In this document: positions 50,652-62,700 of the stretch, piece by piece
Position numbering within the stretch: position 1 is the first letter of the stretch
How the letters are laid out: every line of letters starts with the position of its first letter
NCBI GenBank assembly: GCA_965208975.1
Contig: CBDBQH010000001.1
Span: 558,001-622,000 of the forward strand
Direction of reading: 5' to 3'
Source: G963663315 sp965208975
Lineage (GTDB): Bacteria; Pseudomonadota; Gammaproteobacteria; Arenicellales; Poriferihabitantaceae
Length of the DNA: 64,000 nucleotides
Program-made: the position numbers and the translations under genes
The notes under the pieces: model-generated
The model's input: only the letters and a program-made list of their open reading frames with translations
Databases searched by the model: none
Told to the model about the DNA's origin: nothing

Positions 50652-51190
50652 CCGTCATCGTAGGGGAGGGTCTTGTACCCTCCCGCAACCGTCATCGACC
50701 GTATACGGAAATAATGCGGGCACCCACAAGGGCACCCCCCCGATCAAGCCGGGGGCAGGCTCTACGCATCGGTAATTACAGATTCCATGAGGTCGTGGAT
50801 TCCCGTTTTCACGGGAATGACGGGTGGGGCGTTTGATTACGGTTGTGCCCCCCATCACATCCGCTTGCGCGGAATGTGATTCCCCCTCAAGGGGGGAATG
50901 ATTTGCTTGCCCCTGATTTTCTTGCGCCTGCCGTCATCGTAGGGGAGGGTCTTGTACCCTCCCGCAACCGTCATCGACTGTATACGGAAATAATGCGGGC
51001 ACCCACAAGGGGCGCCCCCCCGATCAAGCCGGGGGCAGGCTCTACGCATCGGTAATACAGATTCCATAAGGTCGTGGATTCCCGTTTTCACGGGAATGAC
51101 GGGTGGGGCGGTGGTGACAGGATTCCCGCGAAGCGGGAATACCCCCCATCACATCCGCTTGCGCGGAATGTGATTCCCCGGTCTGCGGGG
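50652..51190. repeat. Duplicated 180-bp block and palindromic repeats downstream of the surface-protein gene
   Basis: A 180-bp block (50652-50831) is repeated almost exactly at 50931-51110. Each copy contains GTAGGGGAGGGTCTTGTACC, a 30-bp element that is the inverse of 44080-44109, and a GGATTCCCG...CGGGAATGACG hairpin. After each copy comes a CACATCCGCTTGCGCGGAAT palindrome (about 50855 and 51150). I see no gene between 50632 and 51216. Confidence 0.9.
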
Positions 51191-51216
51191 GGAATGATGG
51201 ATATCCCGACCGTCAT

Positions 51217-53220
51217 CTATAACTGAGCGCGGTCAATGTGGCAGAATATGGTGTGGTCGTTGACGGTTTGCGCTGGCGGGGGGACTTCATCACAGATTTT
51301 CCCGACCTTGCGCTGACATCTGAGCTGGAACGGACACCCCGTGTCGGGCGGGGCGGTTTCGACAATATCACTGATCTCGACATGGGATTGCGCGTCGGGG
51401 TCCGGTTCGAGCACGGCTTCCATCAGCGCTTCGGTATAAGGATGAAAAGCGGGTTTGTAAACCGCTTCGACCGCACCGATTTCACAAATCCGACCCTGAT
51501 ACAGTACCAGCGCTCGATCAGCGACCGCGCGCACCGTGGCCAGGTCATGCGAGACGAACAGATAGGCGACCCCGTTTTCCTGTTGCAGCTTCGACAATAG
51601 TTCAAGCACTGCGGCCTGAACCGAAACATCCAGCGCCGAAGTGACTTCGTCACATAACGCCAGTATCGGTTGCGCGGCAAAGGCGCGGGCAATACCCACC
51701 CGTTGCTTCTCGCCCCCGGATAACTGGTCCGGAGTGCGCCCCAGATAGTCTCTGGTCAGGCGGACACTTTCCAATAGTTCGGCTGCTTGGTCAATGGCTG
51801 CGGCCTGATCCATGTCAAAGTAGAGTTGCAGCGGGGCAGACAGGATTTCGGCAATGGTTTTCCTGGGGTTGAGCGATGAGTCCGGATTCTGGAAAATCAT
51901 CTGGATGTCTTTCTTGCACTGTAATGATCGGGCGTCTGTCACCCCGTCCAGAGATTCCCCGCCTTGTATCTGCATGGTTCCGTTGCAGGGCGGAATCAGA
52001 CCCGCGATTGCCCGCAGTATGGTTGATTTTCCGCTGCCGGATTCCCCGACCACGGCAATGGTTTCTCCTTTGTGAAGGGTGAGGTTCACATTGTCCACGG
52101 TCAGCGTCCGGCGCCGGTCTCCACGTTTCATGAGACGGCTGAACAGCCGCGGACGGTCGTAGGATATCGCCAGATTGCGAAGTTCGAGCAGGGGGCGGTT
52201 CTTGTCGTCTGCGGCTATCGCTTCGGCTTTCCCCTGAAAATCACTTTGCGGGAAATTGCCGGAATCGAAGTGACAACGCACCATTCGACCGTCTGCCGTT
52301 TCGGTCAATGGCGGCGATTCGCTGAGGCAAATCTCTTGTTGATGCGGGCATCTGGGCGCAAAGGCGCACGCGCTTCGGGTCGCCGACAGCTTCGGCGGAT
52401 AACCGGGCAGGGCATCCGGAATCCGGCCCGTGTTGATTTTCGGGATGGAAGACAACAATCCACGGCTATAGGGGTGGGACGGTTTTTTGAGAATCTCGAG
52501 ACTGGTTCCCAGTTCCATCAGTTCTCCGGCATACAGTACCGCGATCCGGTCGCTTATCCGGGCAACCGCTCCCAGGTCATGGCTGACAAACACCATGGCC
52601 ACGCCAGATGTACGGCAAAGCTCCCTGAGCAGTTCGAGAATATGCACCTGGGTGGTGACATCCAGGCCGGTGGTCGGCTCATCCAGCAGTAGTACGCGAG
52701 GCTGACCAGCCAGCGCCATGGCAATGGCACAGCGTTGTTGCTGACCACCGGACAACTCATGCGGATGACGCTCCCGGATCAGTTCGGGGGAGGGAAGTCG
52801 AACTTTGGCCAGAAGAGACGTTGCCGCCGCTTTGTGGTCCGCGGCGGCCAGGTCGGTATGAAGCATCAGGGATTCTTCAATCTGTCGGCCAATCGTCATG
52901 GTGGGAGTCAGGGATTGCCCGGCGTTTTGCGGAACCAGACAGATTTCTCCACCCCTCAATGCCTCAAGTTGATTGCGGGTACTATCGAACATCGGGATGT
53001 CGTCAAAAATAGCGGAGCCGCTCAGCAATTCCAGTCCTGGTTCCAGATATCCCATCATGGACAGCGCCACCGTGCTTTTCCCGGAACCGGACTCTCCGAC
53101 CAGCCCCAGGACTTCGTTTGGCCGGACATCCAGTGTAATTCCTCTTAGAACCGGAATCGGAGCCGCGTCTTTGGCTTTGATCCCGACAGACAGGTTATCC
53201 AGGTAAATCAGTGGATTCAT
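51217..53220 (-). CDS. Peptide-type ABC transporter, fused double ATPase subunit
   Basis: The 667-residue protein joins two nucleotide-binding domains, as in YejF or GsiA. Domain 1 has Walker A GLVGESGSGKST, signature LSGGQQQR and Walker B VLLLDEPTTGLD; domain 2 has VVGESGSGKST, LSGGEKQR and ILALCDEVTSALD, where the usual Leu-Asp-Glu-Pro is Cys-Asp-Glu-Val. Each is followed by an oligopeptide-transporter tail with HPYSRGLLSSIP or HPYTEALMEAV and a cysteine cluster (CAFAPRCPHQQEIC; CPFQLRCQRKVGKIC). It powers the two permeases encoded immediately upstream. Confidence 0.93.
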   Translation of the reverse strand: MNPLIYLDNLSVGIKAKDAAPIPVLRGITLDVRPNEVLGLVGESGSGKSTVALSMMGYLEPGLELLSGSAIFDDIPMFDSTRNQLEALRGGEICLVPQNAGQSLTPTMTIGRQIEESLMLHTDLAAADHKAAATSLLAKVRLPSPELIRERHPHELSGGQQQRCAIAMALAGQPRVLLLDEPTTGLDVTTQVHILELLRELCRTSGVAMVFVSHDLGAVARISDRIAVLYAGELMELGTSLEILKKPSHPYSRGLLSSIPKINTGRIPDALPGYPPKLSATRSACAFAPRCPHQQEICLSESPPLTETADGRMVRCHFDSGNFPQSDFQGKAEAIAADDKNRPLLELRNLAISYDRPRLFSRLMKRGDRRRTLTVDNVNLTLHKGETIAVVGESGSGKSTILRAIAGLIPPCNGTMQIQGGESLDGVTDARSLQCKKDIQMIFQNPDSSLNPRKTIAEILSAPLQLYFDMDQAAAIDQAAELLESVRLTRDYLGRTPDQLSGGEKQRVGIARAFAAQPILALCDEVTSALDVSVQAAVLELLSKLQQENGVAYLFVSHDLATVRAVADRALVLYQGRICEIGAVEAVYKPAFHPYTEALMEAVLEPDPDAQSHVEISDIVETAPPDTGCPFQLRCQRKVGKICDEVPPPAQTVNDHTIFCHIDRAQL

Positions 53221-54057
53221 TCAGATGACTCCCTGCTCCCGTTCAACCCGCAACGCCTTGCCCAGCGCGTCGGCAAACAGGTTGATGCCGATAATCAGCG
53301 TGGACAGGAAGATAGCCGGCCAGACGCCGGCCCAGGGAGCTACAGTCAGAAATTCCCTGGAATCGGAAATCATCAATCCCCAATCCGGTGTTGGCGGCGT
53401 GGCGCCAAAGCCCAGGAAACTTAAGGAACTGAACGCCAGCATCATCCAGGACCAGCGCATGGCCCATTCCACCAGCAGAATATCTTGCAGGTTCGGCAAC
53501 ATCTCCTGAAAGATAATGTATCGTGAACCATGTCCGCGCACGCGGGCGGCGGTAATATAGTCCTTGACGGCGATGCCCTGCGCGGCGCCGCGGCCAATGC
53601 GAATGACCGAAATACCGTTAAAGAAGGCCAGGGTCGGAATCAGGGCATAGACTCCGCCGCCGGTAAAACTGACAATCAACAACAGGAACAGCAGTCCGGG
53701 GATGGCGAGAAAGGCGTCAACCAGCCGCATGCACAGTTCGTCAATGCGCCCACCCACAAGTCCGAGCGCAACCCCGACGACGCCCCCCCACAGGGCCGCG
53801 ATAACGGCGGAGATCAAGGTGATGAACATTGAGACCCGGCCGCCGGTAATGGTTCTGCTGAAGACATCCCGGCCCAGACTGTCTGTTCCCATCGGGTGCG
53901 CCCACGACGGCGCCTGCAGGATACGGTCTGCGTTTTGCAGGGCGACATCGTAAGGAGTGATGAATGATGCGCCCACTGCCAGCAGCAGGTGAAATACAAC
54001 CAGAAACAGGCCGATTGCACCGACTGGCCTTGTCATGATGTCACGCAGGACGGTCAT
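53221..54057 (-). CDS. Peptide-type ABC transporter permease, DppC-like
   Basis: The 278-residue inner-membrane protein has about six hydrophobic helices and the family entry HPMGTDSLGRDVFSRTITGGR at residues 54-74. The EAA loop is ARVRGHGSRYIIFQEMLPN, which contacts the ATPase. The stop abuts the ATPase gene start, and the gene overlaps the DppB-like permease gene by 17 bp. Confidence 0.93.
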   Translation of the reverse strand: MTVLRDIMTRPVGAIGLFLVVFHLLLAVGASFITPYDVALQNADRILQAPSWAHPMGTDSLGRDVFSRTITGGRVSMFITLISAVIAALWGGVVGVALGLVGGRIDELCMRLVDAFLAIPGLLFLLLIVSFTGGGVYALIPTLAFFNGISVIRIGRGAAQGIAVKDYITAARVRGHGSRYIIFQEMLPNLQDILLVEWAMRWSWMMLAFSSLSFLGFGATPPTPDWGLMISDSREFLTVAPWAGVWPAIFLSTLIIGINLFADALGKALRVEREQGVI

Positions 54058-55006
54058 GCGAAACCTGGGTGCGAAGCCGCGGATTCAACAGGATAACCAG
54101 AAAATCCGCGATCAGATTGATCACAATGTACAGGATCGCAAACATCAGGGCGATAGCCTGAACCAGCGGCAGGTCGCGGTCGAAGATACTCTGGATGATC
54201 AGGGTCCCCAACCCCGGATAGTTGAAAACCTTTTCGATTACGACCACTCCGCTTAGCAGCCAGGCCATGGTCAGGGCGACGATATTGATGGTCGGCAGCA
54301 ATGCGCTCGGCAACGCATGGCGAAATACAATGCGCCTGAATGGCACTCCTTTCAGCGTTGCCATTTTGACAAATTCACTGGACATGGTATCTATTACGCT
54401 GGCCCGGGTGATACGCAGGATGTGTGCAGTCATGACAAAAGCCAGGGTAATCATCGGTAATATGATATTGGGCAGTATTTCAGCTACCGAAGCCTCGGTG
54501 GGTAGTATGGTTACGGCGGGAAACCATTGCAGACTGATGGCGAAAATGAAGATCAAGCCAGTGGCTATGACGAATTCGGGGATGGTCATGGCCAGCAACG
54601 CGATGCCGGACACGACATGGTCTGAAAACCGCTCCCGGTAAACACCCGCAATCACCCCCAGTATGATGGCCAACGGAATGCCGATCAAGGCGGCGGATGT
54701 CCCCAGTATGATTGTGTTGCGGAATCGGGGCGAAATGATCTCGCTGATTGGTCGTTTGCGTTTCAGTGAATCTCCGAAGTCACCCTGAAGAGCCTGGGCG
54801 GACCAGTCGACAAAGCGCTCGACAGAAGACTTGTCCAGCCCGAGTCCGGATTGACACCGGGATAACCGTTCGCCCTGGGCGAGCTTGCCGAGATAAGCGG
54901 TACAAGCGTCTCCCGGCAGCGCCTCGGTCACACTGAATACCACAATGGCGACAAATATCAGCGTGAACACCGCCATGACCAGCCGTTGCAGGAGAATTTT
55001 CAGCAA
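54041..55006 (-). CDS. Peptide-type ABC transporter permease, DppB-like
   Basis: The 321-residue protein has an N-terminal membrane helix (LVMAVFTLIFVAIVVFSV), a periplasmic loop with CQSGLGLDKSSVERFVDW, and five further helices. The EAA loop is MATLKGVPFRRIVFRHALP and the C-terminal GVVVIEKVFNYPGLGTLI is characteristic of DppB/OppB. It pairs with the DppC-like permease downstream. It starts nine bases after the binding-protein gene. Confidence 0.93.
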   Translation of the reverse strand: MLKILLQRLVMAVFTLIFVAIVVFSVTEALPGDACTAYLGKLAQGERLSRCQSGLGLDKSSVERFVDWSAQALQGDFGDSLKRKRPISEIISPRFRNTIILGTSAALIGIPLAIILGVIAGVYRERFSDHVVSGIALLAMTIPEFVIATGLIFIFAISLQWFPAVTILPTEASVAEILPNIILPMITLAFVMTAHILRITRASVIDTMSSEFVKMATLKGVPFRRIVFRHALPSALLPTINIVALTMAWLLSGVVVIEKVFNYPGLGTLIIQSIFDRDLPLVQAIALMFAILYIVINLIADFLVILLNPRLRTQVSHDRPA

Positions 55007-55015
55007 AATGAGCTC

Positions 55016-56551
55016 CTATCTCGTGGCGAGCCGATGCCACTCGACAAACAGCGTTTTTTCGGAAGGCAGGCTTGAAATCCGGGCGCTGAATACGCGGTTT
55101 ATATTCAGGTAAAATGGAATGATCGCGCCGCCTTCGTCAAACAGTATTTGCTGGGTTTTGGCGTACATCGAACGGCGCCTGAGCGGGTCGGTTTCCTTAC
55201 GCGCCATATCCAGGCTGTGATCGAATTCCGGATTATTCCAGTAGGTTTCATTCCAGGTAGCCCCTGAACGAAACGCCTCGTTCAGTATCTGGTCCGCCGG
55301 GCGTTGATTCCAGCGCGTCGATACGAATGATTCCTGCATCCAGGTGTCGGTCCAGTAGCCATCGGCTGGAACCTGGTGAATATGCACCCGTATACCGGCT
55401 TCAACAGCCTGACTCTGGTAAACCTCGGCCATGGAGATAAACAGTTTGTCAACTGACGAAGTATATAAATCCACGTCTATTCCGTCACTGTAGCCAGCCT
55501 CTTTCAGTAACGCCTTCGCGGTCGGAATATCGCGCGGGCAGCCCATATCCATATAATACGGGTCGCCTGACCAGACCGGAGTGTCACAGGCGGGTTCGCC
55601 GCCGCCGTCACCCAGCGCCAGCCGGATCATGTTGGGTCGATCAATCACCAGACGCATCGCCTTGCGTACCCGCACATCATCGAACGGCGGTTGATCGGTG
55701 CGCATGACCATTCCGGGCCAATGGCCGGTCTTGATGGTCTGCACGATGAAATCGGGGTTGTTCTCGAACAGTCTTAACTGTCTTCGGTTGATTGAGGGCA
55801 GGTAGTCGATCTGGCCGGACAGCATGGCCTGGATCTGCGCCACCTGATCCGGAATGGCGACGATCTCGATGCGTTCGACCCGGGGAGGTCCCTGCCAGTA
55901 TTCCTGATTGGCGACCAGCACGGTGATGCCCTCGGGATCATTCCTGGATAATTTATACGGCCCGGTGCCATCGCCGGTCTGTTCCAGCGTGGCGGCGCTG
56001 CCTTCGGCGATGATGCCACAGCGTGGATCAATCAGCAGCAGAGGCAAATCGGCATGAGCGGATTTCAGATGAAACCGCACCGTCCGCTCATCCAGCGCTT
56101 CAGCCCGGTCTATGACGGCCAGTGTGGACGCGATCGGAGAGCCTCGCTCAGGGTCCAGCGCATGATGAATCGAGTAGACTACATCGGCAGCCACCAGCGG
56201 TTTCCCGCTATGAAACCGGACTCCCGTTCTCAGCTTGAACGTCCAGGTGCGGGCATCATCAGATACCTCCCAGGAAGTAGCCAGACCCGGCTCGACTCCG
56301 CCATTGTGATTCTGGTGAACCAGCCGATCAAACAGGGTCAGCGTGGTGAAATAAAATCGGGTGGGAGAGTAGGGGTCGAGGGACTCGGCGCCACCGAAAC
56401 CGGCGTCGTAGGCCAGACGCAGCAGACCGGCCTGGGTGACGGATGCGGGCAGGGACAGGAACAGGAACAGTAGCGGCAGCGCAATCGCCAGGTTCGGCCG
56501 GATTGGCCGAAAATGCCGCGTTCCGGGAATCTTAACGGGTTTGGAAGTCAT
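55016..56551 (-). CDS. Periplasmic substrate-binding protein of the peptide ABC transporter (SBP family 5)
   Basis: The 511-residue product begins with a basic segment and a signal peptide whose hydrophobic core is IALPLLFLFLSLPASVTQA (about residues 23-41). The mature part shows the family 5 sequence GLATSWEVSDDARTWTFKLRTGVRFHSG and ADDVVYS-like AADVVYSIHHALD, plus VRKAMRLVIDRPNMI. Family 5 members bind peptides, but also glutathione, nickel chelates, opines or sugars, so the ligand is open. The start overlaps the FkbM gene stop by 20 bp. Confidence 0.9.
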   Translation of the reverse strand: MTSKPVKIPGTRHFRPIRPNLAIALPLLFLFLSLPASVTQAGLLRLAYDAGFGGAESLDPYSPTRFYFTTLTLFDRLVHQNHNGGVEPGLATSWEVSDDARTWTFKLRTGVRFHSGKPLVAADVVYSIHHALDPERGSPIASTLAVIDRAEALDERTVRFHLKSAHADLPLLLIDPRCGIIAEGSAATLEQTGDGTGPYKLSRNDPEGITVLVANQEYWQGPPRVERIEIVAIPDQVAQIQAMLSGQIDYLPSINRRQLRLFENNPDFIVQTIKTGHWPGMVMRTDQPPFDDVRVRKAMRLVIDRPNMIRLALGDGGGEPACDTPVWSGDPYYMDMGCPRDIPTAKALLKEAGYSDGIDVDLYTSSVDKLFISMAEVYQSQAVEAGIRVHIHQVPADGYWTDTWMQESFVSTRWNQRPADQILNEAFRSGATWNETYWNNPEFDHSLDMARKETDPLRRRSMYAKTQQILFDEGGAIIPFYLNINRVFSARISSLPSEKTLFVEWHRLATR

Positions 56552-57569
56552 CTTGTATCATTGAGGATATTTCTGAGTTTTGTCGACAGGCGAACAGATT
56601 GTACCCTTTATTCGGGTTTGTTTTTATGGAGTTGACCTCCTGGACATCGGTAATCGGGGTATAGTTCCCGTGTTCGAGGTGAAATACGGAAAATCCACAA
56701 TCCAGTACATACTGGCTTGTCGCGCTGGTCGGGTCGGCGCCGTGGTCTTCGTAGATCAGCAGAAACTCACGCTCCAGAGCTTGCTCCGCGCCTTTGAGCG
56801 CTTCGATTTCCAGTCCCTCGACATCCAGTTTGATCACCACGGGCTGATTCTGTGCGCCAAACCGGGAAACCAGCTGGTCAATGGATAGCGACTCGACCCA
56901 TTCGCCTTGTGACCGGGCGTGACCGGATTTTACGAGCGCTGAGGCGGCTTCATTGGCCAGCGAATCCGGGTTGACGTTGATCCGCACCTGTTTGCCGCCC
57001 TGTGCGCAAACCGCGCCCCGGATTGCGGTAAATCTGCAATCATTCAGTTTATTGTTCAGACAAAGATTGTCGAAGTTTGATTGGACCGGCTCGACTGCAA
57101 TCACCGTTTTGCAAGAACAGGCAGAGGACGAAACCAGAACACTCCAGTAACCATGGTTGGCGCCGAGGTCCAGAAACAGATAGTCCAGAGACTTGACCGC
57201 TTTCAATACCCTTTCAATTTCCGGCTCATAGGAAAATCCCCGGCAAACCAGTTTGCTCCAATAAGAATCCGCCAGATAAAAACGGAAGCGGGCATCGGCA
57301 TTCAACCGAACAATACAGACTGAATCCCGCTCGACGAACATTCCAGCCCAGATACCTACCCACGCCAGCCACTTATAGCCGAACGGTCGACTGAGTACGC
57401 CATACAGTCTGAGCAGGCAAACCGCGAAAATATTTGCCGGTTTCCTGTCAAAGATGAGGGCTCGGTTCGGCAATGAAGTCAACTGCTCCGGCCCGGCGCC
57501 TGTCGGGTCAGGCCGGTTGTGGTATAAGTTTCTCAGCCATCCACCTGGCGAAATGATGGGACGGTTCAT
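56532..57569 (-). CDS. FkbM family methyltransferase
   Basis: FkbM enzymes transfer methyl from SAM to hydroxyl groups of sugars or small molecules. The product has the SAM site YLFLDLGANHGYWSVLVSS, VIAVEPVQSNFDNLCLNN and the family hallmark VVIKLDVEGLEIEALKGAE, followed by LLIYEDHG. The ATG at 57569 overlaps the upstream Rieske gene by 62 bp; a TTG at 57482 would avoid the overlap and still keep the domain. It is unusual to find this gene inside a transporter operon, which may indicate that the substrate is a methylated small molecule. Confidence 0.85.
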   Translation of the reverse strand: MNRPIISPGGWLRNLYHNRPDPTGAGPEQLTSLPNRALIFDRKPANIFAVCLLRLYGVLSRPFGYKWLAWVGIWAGMFVERDSVCIVRLNADARFRFYLADSYWSKLVCRGFSYEPEIERVLKAVKSLDYLFLDLGANHGYWSVLVSSSACSCKTVIAVEPVQSNFDNLCLNNKLNDCRFTAIRGAVCAQGGKQVRINVNPDSLANEAASALVKSGHARSQGEWVESLSIDQLVSRFGAQNQPVVIKLDVEGLEIEALKGAEQALEREFLLIYEDHGADPTSATSQYVLDCGFSVFHLEHGNYTPITDVQEVNSIKTNPNKGYNLFACRQNSEISSMIQDDFQTR

Positions 57570-58671
57570 CCATCAGGGGGGTAAATACTCCGCCCTCAAA
57601 CGCCGGGGAACGCCTTCCCCGTTGCATGCCTTCAATCACTCCGACATCCTCATTAAACACTTTTGTCCAGAATTCCAGGCGAACTTTCCGTTCTTCACGA
57701 TATTCATCCGATTCGGCGGCATCTCCCAGATAATAGATTTGCAGATGATCCAGCGTCCGCTCCACCCCGACCGGCTCCAGGACACGAGTCCAGAAGTGGT
57801 CGCAATGGAGTCCCAGAAAGACATTGGGATAAAGCGATGGGTACTCTGCCTCCTGTTGTGACCAGCCGTCGAACAGAGGAAAAGATTTTTCGTTTATCCT
57901 GTTGTGGTCATATCGGGCGCTGCCTTGTCCGGCGAACTGATCGTCATAGAAATGATAGTGGTCTTCCAGCCTTGAGACCGTGTTCAAATCAGGGTGCACC
58001 CACGGCAAATGATAACTTTCCAGATTGTTTTCCATGTCCAGCTTCCAGTTGCCGGCAAAATCAATAGTCAGACTGCCATAATCCCGGGCCGGTCTGAGTT
58101 GCGCAAATTGCGCCATGTTGCCGAGCCGGTTTATGCGGCGTTGCAGGGGAGCGATGAATTCTTCAAAAGGGGGGGCCGTCTGCGACAAATTAACGAACAC
58201 CAGATCCAGCCAGACCGCCGAGCGGACCTCGCGCAGGCCGTGCGCCGAGCGGTCGAATCCTTCCACATCATTCTTTCCGGGGCCGCCGACATGGGGGGTT
58301 GCGAGCAGGTTGCCTTCCAGATTGTATGTCCAGGAGTGGTAGGGGCATCGAATCAGCTGATCAACGTGGCAGGGCTTCCAGACCAGTTCGTTGCCCCGGT
58401 GGCTGCATACGTTATGAAATACCCTGACCTGATTCTGCCGATTACGCAGCATCAGCAACGGCGCCCCGAGGAATCCGACCGGCTTTAAATCCCCCGGCAG
58501 TGGGATATTGCAACCATGACCGACACAGGTCCAGGTATTGGCGAATACGGCTTCCCGCTCCCACTGGAAAAAATCAGGGCAGGTATAAGCTGGATTCGGA
58601 AGTCCGGTGGTGCAGCCGCCGCTGGCTGTAATCGCTTCAATTTGAGATGCAGTCAGTAAAGGCTTGTTCAT
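57508..58671 (-). CDS. Rieske non-heme iron oxygenase, alpha subunit
   Basis: These enzymes use a Rieske 2Fe-2S cluster and a mononuclear iron to oxidise aromatic rings or N-methyl groups. The 387-residue product has the Rieske ligands in NVCSHRGNELVW and IRCPYHSWTYN, and the iron site in MENNLESYHLPWVHPDL with the bridging acid, two His and a later Asp. It looks most like the choline monooxygenase/glycine betaine or carnitine demethylase branch. A reductase partner is not encoded in the window. It is the first gene of the operon with fkbM and the ABC importer. Confidence 0.88.
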   Translation of the reverse strand: MNKPLLTASQIEAITASGGCTTGLPNPAYTCPDFFQWEREAVFANTWTCVGHGCNIPLPGDLKPVGFLGAPLLMLRNRQNQVRVFHNVCSHRGNELVWKPCHVDQLIRCPYHSWTYNLEGNLLATPHVGGPGKNDVEGFDRSAHGLREVRSAVWLDLVFVNLSQTAPPFEEFIAPLQRRINRLGNMAQFAQLRPARDYGSLTIDFAGNWKLDMENNLESYHLPWVHPDLNTVSRLEDHYHFYDDQFAGQGSARYDHNRINEKSFPLFDGWSQQEAEYPSLYPNVFLGLHCDHFWTRVLEPVGVERTLDHLQIYYLGDAAESDEYREERKVRLEFWTKVFNEDVGVIEGMQRGRRSPAFEGGVFTPLMDEPSHHFARWMAEKLIPQPA

Positions 58672-58925
58672 TCGATTCCAATTCCTCCATCCGCTTTGAC
58701 GGGTGAGCGCTTATGCTATATTCCGGCAGATGCTATAGCATGAAATGGTTATCAGGCAAGTATTATTTTGCAGTATTATTTTGCATACCGATTATTTCGG
58801 ATGGCGTGTTATTTCGGATGGCGTGTTATTTCGGATGGCGTGTTCGGACACGTGTCGGATGGCGAGCGTTGCGCCGGCGCTGGGGGTTTGATAGAATCCT
58901 GGTCAAATAGTCAGATATTTCCAGG
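58672..58925. promoter_or_regulatory. Divergent intergenic region with a triplicated 17-bp repeat
   Basis: The 254 bp between the Rieske operon and xdhA should hold promoters for both directions. TTATTTCGGATGGCGTG is repeated three times in tandem at 58792-58808, 58809-58825 and 58826-58842. I find no convincing -35/-10 pair. Confidence 0.5.
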
Positions 58926-60390
58926 ATGATTCGGTTTCTGCTCAACGATCAGGAGATTACGCTTTCGGGCTTTGCCGCGCAGAACACCGTGCTGGACTGG
59001 CTTAGAAAGGAACGTGGTCTATGCGGCACTAAGGAGGGGTGCGCTTCCGGTGACTGTGGCGCCTGTACCGTGGTGGTGGTCGAACTGGCGGGAGAGGGTC
59101 TCGTGTACCGCTCGATCAACAGCTGTATTACTTTCCTCGGCGCCCTCCATGGCCGACAATTGATTGCCGTGGAGCACCTCGCAGACGGTGAATGCCTGCA
59201 TCCTGTGCAGCAGGCCATGGTGGACCACCATGGCTCCCAGTGCGGTTTCTGTACGCCGGGATTTGTGATGTCCCTCTTTGCACTCGGCAAGCAGCCTCCT
59301 TCCTCCGGCGAGAGGGAGCGTAGGGACGCCATTCACGAACATCTCGACGGTAACTTGTGTCGTTGCACCGGATATCGTCCCATTATTGATGCCGCGCTGG
59401 CGTCAACCGCGCCCACAGCGCCGGATCGGTTTGATCGACAGTCCTGCACAACGCGCGCGACCCTGAAGCGGATTCGGTCTGAAGACGGCGACCGGGCGGG
59501 TGGCGGAAATATGACTGGCGCTCCGGGGTTCCTGATCCCCCGGGATGTGGCCGAACTCTCCCGGGCGTACCTGGAACACCCGGGTGCGAGGTTGCTCGGT
59601 GGAGGTACTGATCTGGCGCTTGAGGTGACACAAGCCTTAAAGACCCTGGAGCGAATCATTCTCCTTGACCGTGTCACAGAGCTCCAGCAGGTGACACAGA
59701 GTGGCGGGTGGTTGACCGTGGGCGCCGCAGTGTCCTTGAGCCGTTGTCTGGAATTATTCGCCACTGGTTACCCCGCGGTCGCTGCTCTTCTCCGGCGTTT
59801 CGGTTCACGTCAGGTCCGTAATGCTGGCACCCTGGGTGGAAATATCGCCAATGCTTCTCCGGTTGGAGACCTGCCGCCCGTTTTGCTGGCTCTCGGGGCC
59901 GGGGTCACCCTGCAGCGCGGTGACGAACAGCGGTCGTTATCGCTGGATGATTTTTTTCTCGATTACCGCGTGACTGCACTTGAACAGGGGGAATTCGTTC
60001 GCAGCGTTTCCCTGCCGTTGCCGGCGCCCGGACAGTTCTTCCGTGTCTACAAGGTAGCCAAGCGGATCGACGACGACATCTCCGCGGTCTGTCTCGCGGT
60101 GAACCTGGCGCTGGAAGGCGAAGGGCAGGATGCCGTGATCCGCCGCGCGCGAATTGGTGTTGGCGGTATGGCGGCTATGCCCATGCGCGCCCCGGCCTGT
60201 GAGACAGCGATGGCCGGAAAACCGTTCAATGAAGCCACGGCGGCTGCGGCTGCGGATGCCATTGCCGAAGAATTTCATCCCATCGACGATGTCCGGGCCA
60301 GCGCCACCTACCGTATAGCGTTAGCGCGGAACCTGTTCCGCCGTTGCTTACTGGAGTTTCGGGGGGGCGGATTCCCGCTTCAGGTGACAG

Positions 60391-60401
<11 letters not shown>
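58926..60401 (+). CDS. xdhA: Xanthine dehydrogenase small subunit (2Fe-2S and FAD)
   Basis: XdhA carries electrons from the molybdenum subunit to NAD+. The 491-residue product has the plant-type cluster GLCGTKEGCASGDCGAC, the second cluster in HGSQCGFCTPGFVMS and EHLDGNLCRCTGYRPIIDA, then an FAD domain with ARLLGGGTDLALEVTQ and RQVRNAGTLGGNIANASPVGD. The 3' end overlaps xdhB by 11 bp. Together with guanine deaminase at the window edge it forms a purine catabolic cluster. Confidence 0.95.

Positions 60402-62696
<2,295 letters not shown>

Positions 62697-62700
<4 letters not shown>

Noticed and set aside
58713..58910. 65-codon frame between the Rieske gene and xdhA
   Set aside because: Low-complexity translation of the 17-bp tandem repeats; no family resemblance.
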